Positions 51,838-61,340 of a stretch of DNA of 64,000 nt are shown piece by piece. Position 1 is the stretch's first letter. Every line of letters begins with the position of its first letter. Below the pieces are notes generated by a model, which saw only the letters and a list, made by a program, of their open reading frames with translations, was not told the origin of the DNA and searched no databases. The DNA comes from Paenarthrobacter nicotinovorans (GTDB lineage Bacteria; Actinomycetota; Actinomycetes; Actinomycetales; Micrococcaceae): positions 310,001 to 374,000 of the forward strand of contig NZ_CP089293.1 in the NCBI RefSeq assembly GCF_021919345.1, written 5' to 3'. The translations under genes were made by a program, and so were the position numbers.

Positions 51838-52791
51838 GTGATTTCACGCCCTAAAACCATGTCTGCCGCCGTTGCGGCGCTGGCATCCGCAGCTTTGCTC
51901 CTGAGCGGTTGCGCCACCACCGATGCCAACGCCAGCGCGTCATCGGAGACCCGGACGGTCCAAAGCGAGGTCAAAGAAGTCGTCATGCCCGCCGAGCCCA
52001 GGAAGGCGCTGGGCATGTACACCACAGACTTGGACATGCTGATCACCCTCGGCATTCCGCTCGCCAGCCAGCAGCCCATCCGGGACAGCGGCTACAAGGG
52101 CTTCCCGTACTTCTTCGACCAGAAAGCGTTGGAGGGCATCACGCCGTTCACCAACTACCCGGAGTTCAATTTCGAGGCCATCCTCAAAGCCCAGCCCGAC
52201 GTTATCCTGAACGGCCTGGGTTACGACAAGGAACTGGACGGGAAGCTCTCCGACATCGCGCCGACCTATACCTTCAACGGTTTCGACGGCAGCGACTGGC
52301 GCACCAAGTTCAAGACCGTAGCCGAAGCCTTCGGCAAGACGGCTCAGTACCAGGCTTGGATGGACAAGTACCAGGCCAAGGTTGACGACGTGAAAAAGCG
52401 TCTCGCTGCGGCCGGCAAGGACAACCTGGTGGTCGGCCCCGTGGACTACTACGAGGACCAGGTCTCCGTCAGCTGCTACGGAACGCCCTGCCTGGTGATC
52501 AAGGACCTGGGCCTGAAGATCTCACCCCTGGCTGATGGCGAGGGCAGCAAGTTGAGCGCCGAGCAACTGGAGCAGCTCAAGGGAATCGATGTCGCCATCA
52601 CCACCGAGGTTCCCGAAAAGGACGGTGCCAACCCGGACGCTTTCGCTCCGCTTGCCGGAAACAAGCTCTGGACCTCGCTGCCGTTCGTGGCCAACAAAGA
52701 GATCCATACGTACGACCTCGAAATGATTTACGGCTCACCCAGTGGCCAGTATGCGCTGCTTGAGAAGATCGAAAAGGCCCTCCTGCCATGA
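51838..52791 (+). CDS. ferric-siderophore ABC substrate-binding lipoprotein
   Basis: 317 residues. The signal peptide is MISRPKTMSAAVAALASAAL followed by a lipobox LLSGC (Cys25). The mature protein has the FepB/FhuD-type helical-backbone fold (EFNFEAILKAQPDVILNG, IAPTYTFNG). The GTG at 51838 has an AGAGGA site upstream. It is first of a five-gene operon with four-base overlaps or short gaps. The siderophore is not predictable from sequence. Confidence 0.88.
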   Translation: MISRPKTMSAAVAALASAALLLSGCATTDANASASSETRTVQSEVKEVVMPAEPRKALGMYTTDLDMLITLGIPLASQQPIRDSGYKGFPYFFDQKALEGITPFTNYPEFNFEAILKAQPDVILNGLGYDKELDGKLSDIAPTYTFNGFDGSDWRTKFKTVAEAFGKTAQYQAWMDKYQAKVDDVKKRLAAAGKDNLVVGPVDYYEDQVSVSCYGTPCLVIKDLGLKISPLADGEGSKLSAEQLEQLKGIDVAITTEVPEKDGANPDAFAPLAGNKLWTSLPFVANKEIHTYDLEMIYGSPSGQYALLEKIEKALLP

Positions 52792-53669
52792 TGCGGATCT
52801 ACCGCGCCGAGGTAGTCGGAACCCGCTTTCTCACGCCCGGAATGATCCGGATTACCTTCGGCGGACCCGCCCTTGCCGGCTTTGACACCACAGGAATCGG
52901 CGACGAATACCTCCGCGTCTTCCTGCCCAAGCCGGGTGCCCGGGAAGCGCGGCTTCCCATCTCCACCGGCGACTCCTGGGACTGGGAGCCCGGCGTCGAG
53001 CCGTCCGCCATGCGGACCTACACAGTCCGGTCAGTGGATACTGCCACCGGCACCGTCGACATTGATTTTGTAGTTCACGACGGCGGACTGGCAGCTTCCT
53101 GGGCGCAGCGCGCCCAGGTGGGGGACGTCGTCGGACTCAACTCTCCGACCGGTCTGTACGAACCGCCGGCGGGGCTGCAGTGGCAGATCCTGCTGGCAGA
53201 CGCCACCGGACTTCCGGCCGTGGCCCGGCTTGTGGAGCAGACGCCGCCAGGCGTTCGAACGCGGGTGCTGATCGAGGTTGAGCACGCCACGCACCAGCAG
53301 GAGATCACCCTCGGCGCCGGGACCGAACTCGCTTGGATCCACGGCGGGAACGGCCACAGCCAATCCCGCCTGGAGGAGGTCCTGCGGTCGATGGAACTGC
53401 CCGGCGGTGTCGGCTACATCTGGGTGGCCGGCGAGACCAAGGTGCTGCGGGGGATCCGCAAGTATCTTCGGCACGAGAAGAAGCTCACGCCCGAGTCCTA
53501 CAAGCTGATCGGCTACTGGACGGACAAGAGCGAGGCTTGGGAACAGCGCTGGGAAAACCTCGACGCCGAAACCCGCCGCTGGTTCGACGAGCTCTGGTCC
53601 AACGGGAATCGTGACCACGAGGAAATCGCGGACCTGCAGGACGCCAGGTTCGAATTGCTGGGGCTCTAA
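52788..53669 (+). CDS. siderophore-interacting FAD protein (SIP family)
   Basis: 293 residues of the SIP/ViuB family, NAD(P)H-dependent ferric-siderophore reductases that release iron in the cytosol. The FAD-binding loop is SAMRTYTVRSVD, and the nucleotide domain has LLADATGLPAVARLVE. The C-terminal VWVAGETK-type block appears as YIWVAGETKVLRGIRKYL. It overlaps the receptor gene by four bases, and position in the operon supports reduction of imported ferric siderophore. ATG at 52788 or 52791. Confidence 0.9.
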   Translation: MMRIYRAEVVGTRFLTPGMIRITFGGPALAGFDTTGIGDEYLRVFLPKPGAREARLPISTGDSWDWEPGVEPSAMRTYTVRSVDTATGTVDIDFVVHDGGLAASWAQRAQVGDVVGLNSPTGLYEPPAGLQWQILLADATGLPAVARLVEQTPPGVRTRVLIEVEHATHQQEITLGAGTELAWIHGGNGHSQSRLEEVLRSMELPGGVGYIWVAGETKVLRGIRKYLRHEKKLTPESYKLIGYWTDKSEAWEQRWENLDAETRRWFDELWSNGNRDHEEIADLQDARFELLGL

Positions 53670-54755
53670 GTGGCGGCCGGGACCATGGAGTTGCGATCAG
53701 CCCCCGCTGAAACCGCGCCGGTTTCAGCGGGCACGTTGCGGCCGGCGGCCTTGGCGGCTGTGAACAGGCATAGGCTCCTGGGGCTGCTTTCCGCAGTCGG
53801 TGCACTGGCGCTGGTCCTGTGGCTGAGCCTTGTGGTGGGATCCAAAGACGTGGACCCGGGGAGTCTATGGCCCGCCATCACCGCGTACGACGGCTCGCCG
53901 GAACACGTGATCATCCACGACCTTCGCCTGCCCCGGACGGTCACCGGCGTGCTGGTGGGCGTAGCCCTGGGCCTGTCCGGCGCGCTGATCCAGGCCCTGA
54001 CGCGCAACCCGTTGGCGGACCCCGGCATCCTGGGCGTCAACGCCGGCGCCGGCTTCTTCGTGGTCCTCGGGGTGGCGCTCTTCGGCGTCACCAGCATCCA
54101 GCAGTACATCTGGTTCTCCTTCCTTGGCGCGGTCGTTGCCACGGTGGCCGTGTACTTCATCGGTTCGCGGGGAAGGGGTGGGACCACTCCGCTCCGCCTC
54201 ACCCTTGCCGGGGTTGCCCTGGGCGCGGTCCTCGGCGGCATTTCGTCCGGCATCACGCTCCTGCGTCCGGCCGTGTTCGACAGTATGCGCAGTTGGAGTG
54301 CAGGAACGTTGAGCAATCGCACGTGGGAAGTATTGGCTTCCGTGGCGCCGTTCATCCTGCTGGGAACGCTGATAGCGCTGTGCATGGCCCGTCCCCTCAA
54401 CGCTGTGGCCATGGGCGATGACACCGCCAGATCCCTCGGTGCCAACATCGTGCGCACCCGGATCTGGACCATCATCGCGGTCACGCTGCTCTGCGGAGCC
54501 GCCACCGCTGCCGCCGGACCTATCGGCTTCGTGGGGCTCATGGTGCCACACGTCGCCCGCTGGATCGTTGGTCCGGACCAACGCTGGATCCTGGCCTACA
54601 CTTTGGTGCTCTCGCCTGTGCTGCTGCTGGTGTCCGACATTCTTGGCAGGCTGGTCCTCCGGCCCGGCGAAATGCAGGTGGGAATCATTACTGCTTTTGT
54701 GGGCGCTCCCGTCCTCATCTGGCTCATCCGGCGCCGGAAAGTGAGCACCCTGTGA
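53670..54755 (+). CDS. FecCD-family iron-siderophore ABC permease (first)
   Basis: 361 residues, about nine or ten transmembrane helices, of the FecCD/BtuC family. Conserved blocks: VIIHDLRLPRTVTGVLVGVA, LALSGALIQALTRNPLADPG-type (GLSGALIQALTRNPLADPGI), GGISSGITLLRP and FVGLMVPHVARWIVG. The GTG at 53670 follows the SIP stop directly; ATG at 53685 is an alternative. It pairs with the next permease to form the membrane channel. Confidence 0.9.
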   Translation: MAAGTMELRSAPAETAPVSAGTLRPAALAAVNRHRLLGLLSAVGALALVLWLSLVVGSKDVDPGSLWPAITAYDGSPEHVIIHDLRLPRTVTGVLVGVALGLSGALIQALTRNPLADPGILGVNAGAGFFVVLGVALFGVTSIQQYIWFSFLGAVVATVAVYFIGSRGRGGTTPLRLTLAGVALGAVLGGISSGITLLRPAVFDSMRSWSAGTLSNRTWEVLASVAPFILLGTLIALCMARPLNAVAMGDDTARSLGANIVRTRIWTIIAVTLLCGAATAAAGPIGFVGLMVPHVARWIVGPDQRWILAYTLVLSPVLLLVSDILGRLVLRPGEMQVGIITAFVGAPVLIWLIRRRKVSTL

Positions 54756-55840
54756 CATCCCTTGACCAGGCGCTTCCCCTTGAGAAGGCGACGTCCGTCG
54801 ACTTCGGCCGGCGGACCATCGCCATCCGCCGCTTTGGCGGACGCGTCTCACTTCGCCTCGACGTCCGGACGTTGGTTGTCACCGCCGTCCTGTTTACCGC
54901 CGCCCTGGCGCTCGCCGTCGTCGCCCTTGGCCTGGGTGAGTTCAGCGTTGCGGTACCGGACGTTGTTTCGGCGCTGCTGGGCCAATCCAGCGGCGCCGTG
55001 CACATGGTGGTGGTGGAGTGGAGATTGCCCCGTGTCCTCCTGGCCCTGTTATTGGGGGCGGCCATGGGGGTCAGCGGGGCAATCTTCCAGTCGCTGACCC
55101 GCAACGCGCTGGGAAGCCCCGATGTGATCGGCTTCAACACGGGCGCCTATACGGGCGCGCTGGTGGTCATCCTGCTGATGGGTGGCGGCTACTTTGCGGT
55201 GTCGGCCGGTGCTCTGGTGGGTGGTCTGGTGACTGCCGCGCTGGTGTACGTGTTCGCTTACAAGAAGGGCATCCAGGGGTTCCGACTCATCATCGCGGGC
55301 ATCGCTGTGAGCGCCATGTTGGCCTCGGTAAATACCTGGCTCATTCTCAAAGCCTCGCTGGAGCAGGCAATGTCGGCAGCCGTCTGGGGTGCAGGTTCCT
55401 TGAACAAGATCACCTGGGACCAGGTGTTGCCGGTGATGATCGTGTTCGGGGTGCTGCTGGTGGTGCTGTCTTTCTACGGCAGGCGGCTGGGCCTGTTGGA
55501 AATGGGCGACGACGCCGCCCGCGCCTTGGGTGTTCGGCTGGAAGGCTCGCGGCTGGTTCTGGCGGTGGTGGGCGTGGCTTTGACAGCGATGGTCACCGCC
55601 GCCGCGGGGCCAATCGCCTTTGTATCGCTGGCAGCGCCGCAACTCGCGCGCCGTCTCACCCGCTCGGCCTCTGTGGGCCTGGTCCCGTCGGCTGTCATGG
55701 GCGCTTTCCTGTTGGTGGCCAGCGACATCGCGGCGCAGAACCTTTTTGCGCCCACGCAATTGCCGGTAGGTGTGGTGACTGTCAGCATCGGCGGCTGTTA
55801 CCTCGTGTGGCTCCTTGCCCGTGAGGTGAAGCGGCAATGA
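54752..55840 (+). CDS. FecCD-family iron-siderophore ABC permease (second)
   Basis: 362 residues, with a ~35-residue polar N-terminus and then about ten membrane helices. Conserved blocks: VVEWRLPRVLLALLLGAAMG, GAIFQSLTRNALGSPDVIGF and GPIAFVSLAAPQLARRLTRS. The GTG start overlaps the first permease's stop (GTGA), and its own stop overlaps the ATPase start (ATGA), so the three components are made together. Confidence 0.9.
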   Translation: MTSLDQALPLEKATSVDFGRRTIAIRRFGGRVSLRLDVRTLVVTAVLFTAALALAVVALGLGEFSVAVPDVVSALLGQSSGAVHMVVVEWRLPRVLLALLLGAAMGVSGAIFQSLTRNALGSPDVIGFNTGAYTGALVVILLMGGGYFAVSAGALVGGLVTAALVYVFAYKKGIQGFRLIIAGIAVSAMLASVNTWLILKASLEQAMSAAVWGAGSLNKITWDQVLPVMIVFGVLLVVLSFYGRRLGLLEMGDDAARALGVRLEGSRLVLAVVGVALTAMVTAAAGPIAFVSLAAPQLARRLTRSASVGLVPSAVMGAFLLVASDIAAQNLFAPTQLPVGVVTVSIGGCYLVWLLAREVKRQ

Positions 55841-56697
55841 GCGAAGAATTGAAGGAGTCTGTTGTGACTGATGTGTTGGTTGATCCCGTTTCTGGTTTTG
55901 CGCCGGGTGCCCGCCCCTTCGCTTCGCGCCTCAGCGCCGAGAGTGTGAGTCTCGGCTACGCGGGACGCACGGTGTCCGAGGCGCTTGACGTGCGGATTCC
56001 GGACGGCGGGTTCACGGTGATCGTGGGCCCGAATGCCTGCGGTAAGTCGACGTTGCTGCGGGCGTTGTCCCGGCTGCTGGAGCCGACGTCCGGGTCGGTG
56101 CTTTTGGATGGCAAGAGCATCTCCTCCTATGGGGCCAAGGAAGTCGCGCGCCGCCTCGGTTTGTTGCCGCAGACCTCCATTGCGCCCGATGGAATCACCG
56201 TGGCTGACCTCGTAGCCCGTGGCCGGTACCCGCACCAGAAGTTGTTACGTCAGTGGTCTGAGGCTGACGAGGCCGCGGTGGTTCAGGCGTTGGAAGCGAC
56301 GAATGTTGAAGGACTGTCCGGGCGTTTGGTGGACGAACTCTCCGGCGGGCAGCGGCAACGCGTGTGGGTGGCCATGGTGTTGGCGCAGCAAACCCCGTTG
56401 CTCCTGCTGGATGAACCCACCACGTTCCTGGACATCGCGCACCAGATCGAGCTCCTGGAACTGTTCCGGCGGTTGAACGGGGAAGGCAACACCCTGGTAG
56501 CTGTCCTTCACGACCTCAATCACGCCTGCCGCTACGCAACCCACCTCATCGCCATGAAGGACGGCGCGGTGGTTGCCGAGGGCCGGCCCGCCGATGTAGT
56601 GACAGCCGAGCTGGTGGAGCACGTTTTCGGCCTGCCGTGCCTCGTGATCGACGACCCCGTGAGCCACACTCCGCTGGTGATCCCGCTTGGGTCCTGA
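55837..56697 (+). CDS. iron-siderophore ABC ATPase (FepC-like)
   Basis: 286 residues. Walker A is GPNACGKSTLLRAL, the signature is LSGGQRQRVWVAM, Walker B is LLLLDEPTTFLD and the H-loop is VLHDLNHACRYA. It energises the FecCD permeases. The ATGA overlap at 55837 sets the start. The C-terminal extension after the core is typical of FepC. Last gene of the operon, ending just before the IS30 element. Confidence 0.92.
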   Translation: MSEELKESVVTDVLVDPVSGFAPGARPFASRLSAESVSLGYAGRTVSEALDVRIPDGGFTVIVGPNACGKSTLLRALSRLLEPTSGSVLLDGKSISSYGAKEVARRLGLLPQTSIAPDGITVADLVARGRYPHQKLLRQWSEADEAAVVQALEATNVEGLSGRLVDELSGGQRQRVWVAMVLAQQTPLLLLDEPTTFLDIAHQIELLELFRRLNGEGNTLVAVLHDLNHACRYATHLIAMKDGAVVAEGRPADVVTAELVEHVFGLPCLVIDDPVSHTPLVIPLGS

Positions 56698-56726
56698 TTC
56701 CCCGCTGATTCCCCCGACCCGCGAAG

Positions 56727-56779
56727 TGGCACTTAATGACAGTGTTTTGCGGGCGGTTTCAGCTTGCTAGTGCAACACC
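56727..56779. repeat. left inverted repeat of IS A
   Basis: The outer part TGGCACTTAATGACAGTG continues inward through a GC-rich stretch to GCTAGTGCAACACC. It matches the reverse complement of 58012-58064 over most positions (19 of the outer 22 bases, all of the inner 14). The transposase stop lies inside it. Confidence 0.72.
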
Positions 56780-57991
56780 ATCGATTAGTTTGGTCAGTCT
56801 TTCAGTTGGGGTGTCCCATTGGAGTGTTTGACGCGGTCGGATGTTGAGCAGGTGCTGGGTGTGGGCGAGTTCTTCGTCGCTGACCTGGTTGAAGTTCGTG
56901 CCTTTGGGGTGGATATCGCGGACCAGTCCGTTGGTGTTCTCGTTCGTGCCGCGTTGCCAGGGTGAGTGCGGGTCACAGAAGAACAGCTGGCAGCCGGTCG
57001 CTACTGTGAACTTGGCGTGTTGAGCCATTTCCGTGCCTTGGTCCCAGGTGATCGTTTTAAGGATCGCCTGGGGCAGGGTGTGGATCATTTTCTGCATGAC
57101 CTCGATGACCGTCGCGCTGTCCCTGGCTCCCGGCAGCCGGCCCAGCAAAGTGAACCGTGAGGAGCGCTCGACCAAGGTGACGATCCCGGAGTTACCGGGA
57201 CCCACGACCAAATCACCTTCCCAATGGCCGGGCACGGCCCGGTCCTGGACTTCGGCGGGCCGGTCGCTCAGCCGGGCCCCTTCAAGCCAGGGCCTTACGT
57301 TCCTGGCAGGCAGCTTTGATTGGGGCTTACGACCGGTCCGGCCCGAACGTAGGGCCTTCTCCACGGCAAGTTCATGCCGCAAGGCACCCCGGCCCTGCAC
57401 GTAAAGGGCTTGGTAAATTGACTCGTGGGACACGTGCATCTCCGGCTGCTCGGGGAACGTCTTCTTCAGGTCCGCAGCGCTCTGTTGAGGTGAGAAACGC
57501 TGGTTCAAGCGTGCCACGACCTCCTTCCACACCGCCGTTCCCGCAGAGAGCTTCACGGGCCGGTTCCGTCTACGGCGGACCAGTGCCCGGTGTTGGGCAA
57601 CCCCGGCGTCGTAATAGCGCCGGGCCCAATGCTCGATACTGTGTCGGCGGATCTCCCGGGACACCGTTGATGGATGCACGCCCAACTCCTTGGCGATCTG
57701 TCGCATGGAACGCGGCTCCGGCAAGCCCAGACAGGCCTTGATATAAGCCCGGTCCTCCAAAGTCAGCCGCCGGTACCTTCGCTCCTTATCCCGCGAAAGC
57801 ACCTCCGAAGCCATCGGAAGACGCACGCCACCACCAGGGCCGGAGATAAGTTCCATGCCCGCTAGTTTCGCCCATTGCGACACCGCTTGCCGGGACACCC
57901 CAGCCGCGGCAGCACTTCGTCCCGTGTCCTCACCCGCCAGCAAGTGCTCATACGCACACGCACGAACCGACCACGGCAACTTCTTGACCAT
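56759..57991 (-). CDS. IS30-family transposase A
   Basis: 410 residues. An N-terminal helix-turn-helix region (GRSAAAAGVSRQAVSQWAKL) is followed by a second one (LEDRAYIKACLGLPEPRSMR, HPSTVSREIRRHS). The DDE domain has GHWEGDLVVG (first D), TWDQGTEMA (second D) and SPWQRGTNENTNG (E). The gene looks intact. ATG at 57991 gives the usual start. It probably remains able to move its element. It shares the RPAEVQDRAVPGHWEGD block with transposase B but differs widely elsewhere. Confidence 0.9.
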   Translation of the reverse strand: MVKKLPWSVRACAYEHLLAGEDTGRSAAAAGVSRQAVSQWAKLAGMELISGPGGGVRLPMASEVLSRDKERRYRRLTLEDRAYIKACLGLPEPRSMRQIAKELGVHPSTVSREIRRHSIEHWARRYYDAGVAQHRALVRRRRNRPVKLSAGTAVWKEVVARLNQRFSPQQSAADLKKTFPEQPEMHVSHESIYQALYVQGRGALRHELAVEKALRSGRTGRKPQSKLPARNVRPWLEGARLSDRPAEVQDRAVPGHWEGDLVVGPGNSGIVTLVERSSRFTLLGRLPGARDSATVIEVMQKMIHTLPQAILKTITWDQGTEMAQHAKFTVATGCQLFFCDPHSPWQRGTNENTNGLVRDIHPKGTNFNQVSDEELAHTQHLLNIRPRQTLQWDTPTERLTKLIDGVALAS

Positions 57992-58011
57992 GACACCCCT
58001 CCAACTACAGG

Positions 58012-58064
58012 GGTGTTGCACTAGCCACCTGAAGACGCCGCGAAAACATTGCCATTAACTGCCA
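58012..58064. repeat. right inverted repeat of IS A
   Basis: This is the reverse-complement partner of 56727-56779. The outer part reads AACATTGCCATTAACTGCCA in the + strand and the inner part is GGTGTTGCACTAGC (58012-58025). Confidence 0.72.
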
Positions 58065-58074
58065 CCTCGGAGAG

Positions 58075-58971
58075 TCATCCCGCCCCCAGCAGCTCCTCCC
58101 GCCGGCTCTCCGTCTCCTCCCGCAAAGCCTGCACGACGGCGGCTACCGCGGGGCGGCGCATGGAGTCCGGGCGGAGGACCATCCAGTAGGGGAGCAGTTC
58201 CGCGAAGTCCGATGGCAGCAACCTGACCAGATCCGCGTGCCGGTCAGCCATGAAGCACGGCAGGAACCCCACCCCGGCGCCGGCCCTGGTTGCTTCGACG
58301 TGGACAAAGACGTTCGTTGAACTCAGCCCGTCGCGCATGGTGGGAACCAGCCGCCGGGGAGCGTCCAGATCATCCACCTGGAGCATTGAGTCCACGAAGT
58401 ACACCAGCTGGTGCTGCGTCAGTTCCTCAATGCTGGAAGGCGTCCCGTTGTCTTTCAGATAGGCACGGGAGGCGTACATTCCCAGCCGGTACTCGCCAAG
58501 CCTGATCGCTTCAGCCCGGTGCACTTGCGGCGTCCCGACCACCACCTCGATGTCCAGGCCCGAGCGCTGCTGCAACGCCCGACGCGTCACCGTCACAATC
58601 TCCACGCTGAGACCAGGGTGCGAGCTCCGCAGACGGGCCACCGCTGGTGCCGCGATATAGGCGCTGAAGCCGTCAGTCGCGGTCATGCGTACGACGCCGG
58701 TAATGGGGTCGGGTGCGCGGTCGCTGGGTCCCAGCGCACCCACCGCAGCTTCGATCCGCTCCGCCACCAGAACCGCTTCGGCGCCCAACTCCGTCACCTC
58801 CCAACCACCGGCCGCACGCGCCAGGACCCTGCCGCCCAACGCTTTCTCCAGCGCCGCTATCCTGCGCGAAACGGTGGTGTGGTTCAGCCCCAAGGCTTGT
58901 GCCGCCGTCGTGAACTTTCCTGAACGTGAGACGGCAAGGAAGATGAGGAGGTCGTCGGGGTTCGGCTTCAT
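58075..58971 (-). CDS. LysR-family regulator of the 3-hydroxybutyrate islet
   Basis: 298 residues. The helix-turn-helix is LLIFLAVSRSGKFTTAAQAL, then LNHTTVSRRIAALEKALGGR. A typical LysR effector domain follows. It is divergent from the MHS transporter, with the 3-hydroxybutyrate dehydrogenase downstream of that, so it probably controls the pair. The ATG at 58971 gives the short classic N-terminus. Its stop lies 11 bases from the IS A right repeat. Confidence 0.88.
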   Translation of the reverse strand: MKPNPDDLLIFLAVSRSGKFTTAAQALGLNHTTVSRRIAALEKALGGRVLARAAGGWEVTELGAEAVLVAERIEAAVGALGPSDRAPDPITGVVRMTATDGFSAYIAAPAVARLRSSHPGLSVEIVTVTRRALQQRSGLDIEVVVGTPQVHRAEAIRLGEYRLGMYASRAYLKDNGTPSSIEELTQHQLVYFVDSMLQVDDLDAPRRLVPTMRDGLSSTNVFVHVEATRAGAGVGFLPCFMADRHADLVRLLPSDFAELLPYWMVLRPDSMRRPAVAAVVQALREETESRREELLGAG

Positions 58972-59108
58972 ATCTGCAATTTTGCACACATGTGGTGCCT
59001 CTTTGGTCATTGAGGCATAACAAATCTGCGGCAATACTCAGTGGAGCATTTCGTGTTGTGGATCACATCACGTTCAAAAGGGTCAAAGAGGACACTGAGG
59101 AGATGGAT

Positions 59109-60500
59109 ATGAGCGTAGAGCAGCGCTCCGCATCAAGAGCAGGGAAAGACGCCGGCAAAGGCTCCGGCCTGAAGAAGATCGTCGCGGCCTCGATGGTGGG
59201 CACCGTCGTGGAATGGTACGAGTTCTTCCTGTACGCCACAGCCGCCACGCTGGTTTTCGGCAAGTACTTCTTCCCGAGCACCGGCAACGAACTGGACGGC
59301 ATCATCCAGGCCTTCATCACCTACGCCGTGGGTTTCGTCGCGCGGCCGCTGGGTGGCATCGTGTTCGGCCAGATCGGCGACAAGCTCGGCCGCAAACCGA
59401 CGCTGCAGCTGACCATCGTGATCGTGGGCGTCTCGACGTTCCTGATGGGCTGCCTCCCCGGCTTCATGGACATCGGGTACTGGGCGCCGGCCATGCTGGT
59501 GGCACTGCGCTTCATCCAGGGCTTCGCGCTCGGCGGCGAGTGGGGTGGCGCTGTGTTGCTGGTAGCTGAGCACAGCCCCAACAAGTCGCGTGGTTTCTGG
59601 TCCTCGTGGCCGCAGGCCGCAGTGCCGGTGGGCAACCTTCTGGCCACACTGGTCCTGTTCGTCATGTCCACCACCCTGAGCAGCGAAGCGTTCCTCGGCT
59701 GGGGCTGGCGCGTTGCATTCTGGCTCTCCGCGGTGATCGTGTTCGTTGGCTACTACATCCGAACCCACGTCACCGAAGCTCCGATCTTCCTCGAAGCCAA
59801 GGCACAGGTGGAAGAGTCCAAGGCCATCAGCTACGGCGTCGGCGAGGTCATCCGCAAGTACCCCAAGGGCATCCTGCAGGCCATGGGACTCCGTTTCGCG
59901 GAGAACATCATGTACTACCTCGTGGTGAGCTTCGCGATCGTCTACCTCAAGAGCGTCCACAAGTACGACACGTCCTCGCTCCTGCTGGCACTCCTGATCG
60001 CCCACGTCATCCACTTCCTGGTCATTCCGCAGGTCGGCCGGCTTGTTGATTCGTGGGGCCGCAAGCCCGTGTACCTCATCGGCGCCATCACCGGTGCAAC
60101 CTGGCCGTTTTTCGCCTTCCCCATGTTCGACACCAAGAACGCCGTGATCATCGTGCTCGCCGTGACCATTGGCCTCTGCCTGCACGCCTTCATGTACGCC
60201 GGTCAGCCGGCCATCATGTCCGAGCTCTTCCCCACCCGCATGCGCTACTCCGGCGTCTCACTGGGCTCGCAGGTCACGTCCATCTTCGCCGGATCACTCG
60301 CGCCGCTGCTGGCAACCCAGTGGCTCAAGGACACCGGCTCATGGGTTCCCACAGCGATCTACCTCGTGGTCGCCTGCGCGATTACCGCCGTCGCGGTTAT
60401 TTCACTCAAGGAAACCAAGGGCATCGCGCTCCAGGAGGTGGACGAGGCCGACGCAGTAAGGCACGGACTCACCACCGCACCCGCTACCTCGAAGGGCTGA
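59109..60500 (+). CDS. MHS-family MFS metabolite:proton symporter
   Basis: 463 residues, twelve transmembrane helices, of the metabolite:H+ symporter family (relatives ShiA, KgtP, ProP). Characteristic blocks: GTVVEWYEFFLYATAATLVF, YAVGFVARPLGGIVFGQIGD, KLGRKPTLQLTI and LGGEWGGAVLLVAEHSP. GAGGAG six bases upstream chooses the ATG at 59109 over 59103. With a 3-hydroxybutyrate dehydrogenase directly following, uptake of 3-hydroxybutyrate or a related acid is the likely role. Confidence 0.87.
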   Translation: MSVEQRSASRAGKDAGKGSGLKKIVAASMVGTVVEWYEFFLYATAATLVFGKYFFPSTGNELDGIIQAFITYAVGFVARPLGGIVFGQIGDKLGRKPTLQLTIVIVGVSTFLMGCLPGFMDIGYWAPAMLVALRFIQGFALGGEWGGAVLLVAEHSPNKSRGFWSSWPQAAVPVGNLLATLVLFVMSTTLSSEAFLGWGWRVAFWLSAVIVFVGYYIRTHVTEAPIFLEAKAQVEESKAISYGVGEVIRKYPKGILQAMGLRFAENIMYYLVVSFAIVYLKSVHKYDTSSLLLALLIAHVIHFLVIPQVGRLVDSWGRKPVYLIGAITGATWPFFAFPMFDTKNAVIIVLAVTIGLCLHAFMYAGQPAIMSELFPTRMRYSGVSLGSQVTSIFAGSLAPLLATQWLKDTGSWVPTAIYLVVACAITAVAVISLKETKGIALQEVDEADAVRHGLTTAPATSKG

Positions 60501-60504
60501 TCTG

Positions 60505-61254
60505 ATGGACAACTCCTTGAACGGACGCAAAGCGCTGATAACCGGAGGCGCGAGCGGTATCGGGGCTGCCTGTGCCCGTGCGCTCGCCGCACGCGGCGCG
60601 AAGGTAGTAGTGGCCGACGTCGATGCCTCCGGAGCTGCGGCCCTCGCCGACGAGCTGGGCGGCACGGCCTGGACGGTGGACTTGCTGGATACTGAGGCGT
60701 TGGCCGCACTGAGCCTTGACTGCGACATCCTGGTCAACAACGCCGGCATCCAAAAGGTCGCGCCGATCGAGGAGTTCGAACCAGCCGAGTTCCGACGGAT
60801 CCTGGCCCTGATGCTGGAGGCGCCGTTCCTCCTGATCCGTGCCGCCCTCCCGCACATGTACGCCAACAACTTCGGCCGGATCATCAACATCTCCTCGGTC
60901 CACGGGCTCCGGGCCTCGGCCTACAAGAGCGCGTACGTGTCCGCCAAGCACGGTCTTGAGGGACTCAGCAAGGTCACTGCTTTGGAAGGCGGCGAGCACG
61001 GTGTCACGTCCAACTGCATCAACCCCGGCTACGTCCGCACGCCGTTGGTGGAACGCCAGATCGCCGATCAGGCCCGGCTCCATGGCATCCCCGAGGCCGA
61101 AGTCCTGGCCAAGGTGATGCTCACGGAGTCGGCGGTGAAGCGGTTGGTGGAGCCGGAGGAAGTTGCGTCGTTGGCAGTCTGGATGGCCTCCGACGACGCC
61201 GGTATGGTCACCGGCGCGAGCTACACCATGGACGGTGGTTGGTCGGCGAGGTAG
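60505..61254 (+). CDS. 3-hydroxybutyrate dehydrogenase (SDR family)
   Basis: 249 residues of the classical short-chain dehydrogenases. Cofactor loop is ALITGGASGIGAACARAL, NAG motif is ILVNNAGIQ, and the catalytic triad lies in SSVHGL and YVSAKHGLEG (Ser, Tyr, Lys). HGVTSNCINPGYVRTPLVER and the KRLVEPEEVASL block closely match 3-hydroxybutyrate dehydrogenases that oxidise D-3-hydroxybutyrate to acetoacetate. It follows the transporter with a four-base gap. Confidence 0.9.
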   Translation: MDNSLNGRKALITGGASGIGAACARALAARGAKVVVADVDASGAAALADELGGTAWTVDLLDTEALAALSLDCDILVNNAGIQKVAPIEEFEPAEFRRILALMLEAPFLLIRAALPHMYANNFGRIINISSVHGLRASAYKSAYVSAKHGLEGLSKVTALEGGEHGVTSNCINPGYVRTPLVERQIADQARLHGIPEAEVLAKVMLTESAVKRLVEPEEVASLAVWMASDDAGMVTGASYTMDGGWSAR

Positions 61255-61282
61255 GCCCCGCCTTCGCCCCATCCCCGCGAAG

Positions 61283-61335
61283 TGACAGTTAATGCCAATG
61301 TTCCGCGGGCAAAGTCAATTGGTGGGAGCAACGCT
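61283..61335. repeat. left inverted repeat of IS B
   Basis: It begins TGACAGTTAATGCCAATGTT and ends GCAACGCT. The outermost 21 bases are a perfect inverse of 62577-62597. Flanked on the left by CCCCGCGAAG, which also precedes IS A in the form CCCGCGAAG. Confidence 0.75.
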
Positions 61336-61340
61336 GGGGG

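Larger units (their letters stand above)
56727..58064 (-). mobile_element. IS30-family insertion sequence A
   Basis: About 1338 bases encoding one DDE transposase on the minus strand. It is bounded by 53-base imperfect inverted repeats (56727-56779 and 58012-58064), with the inner 14 bases GCTAGTGCAACACC perfectly conserved. The boundary could instead be the inner repeats, if the outer motif is a chromosomal target. No clear target duplication is seen. It separates the siderophore operon from a LysR gene. Confidence 0.78.
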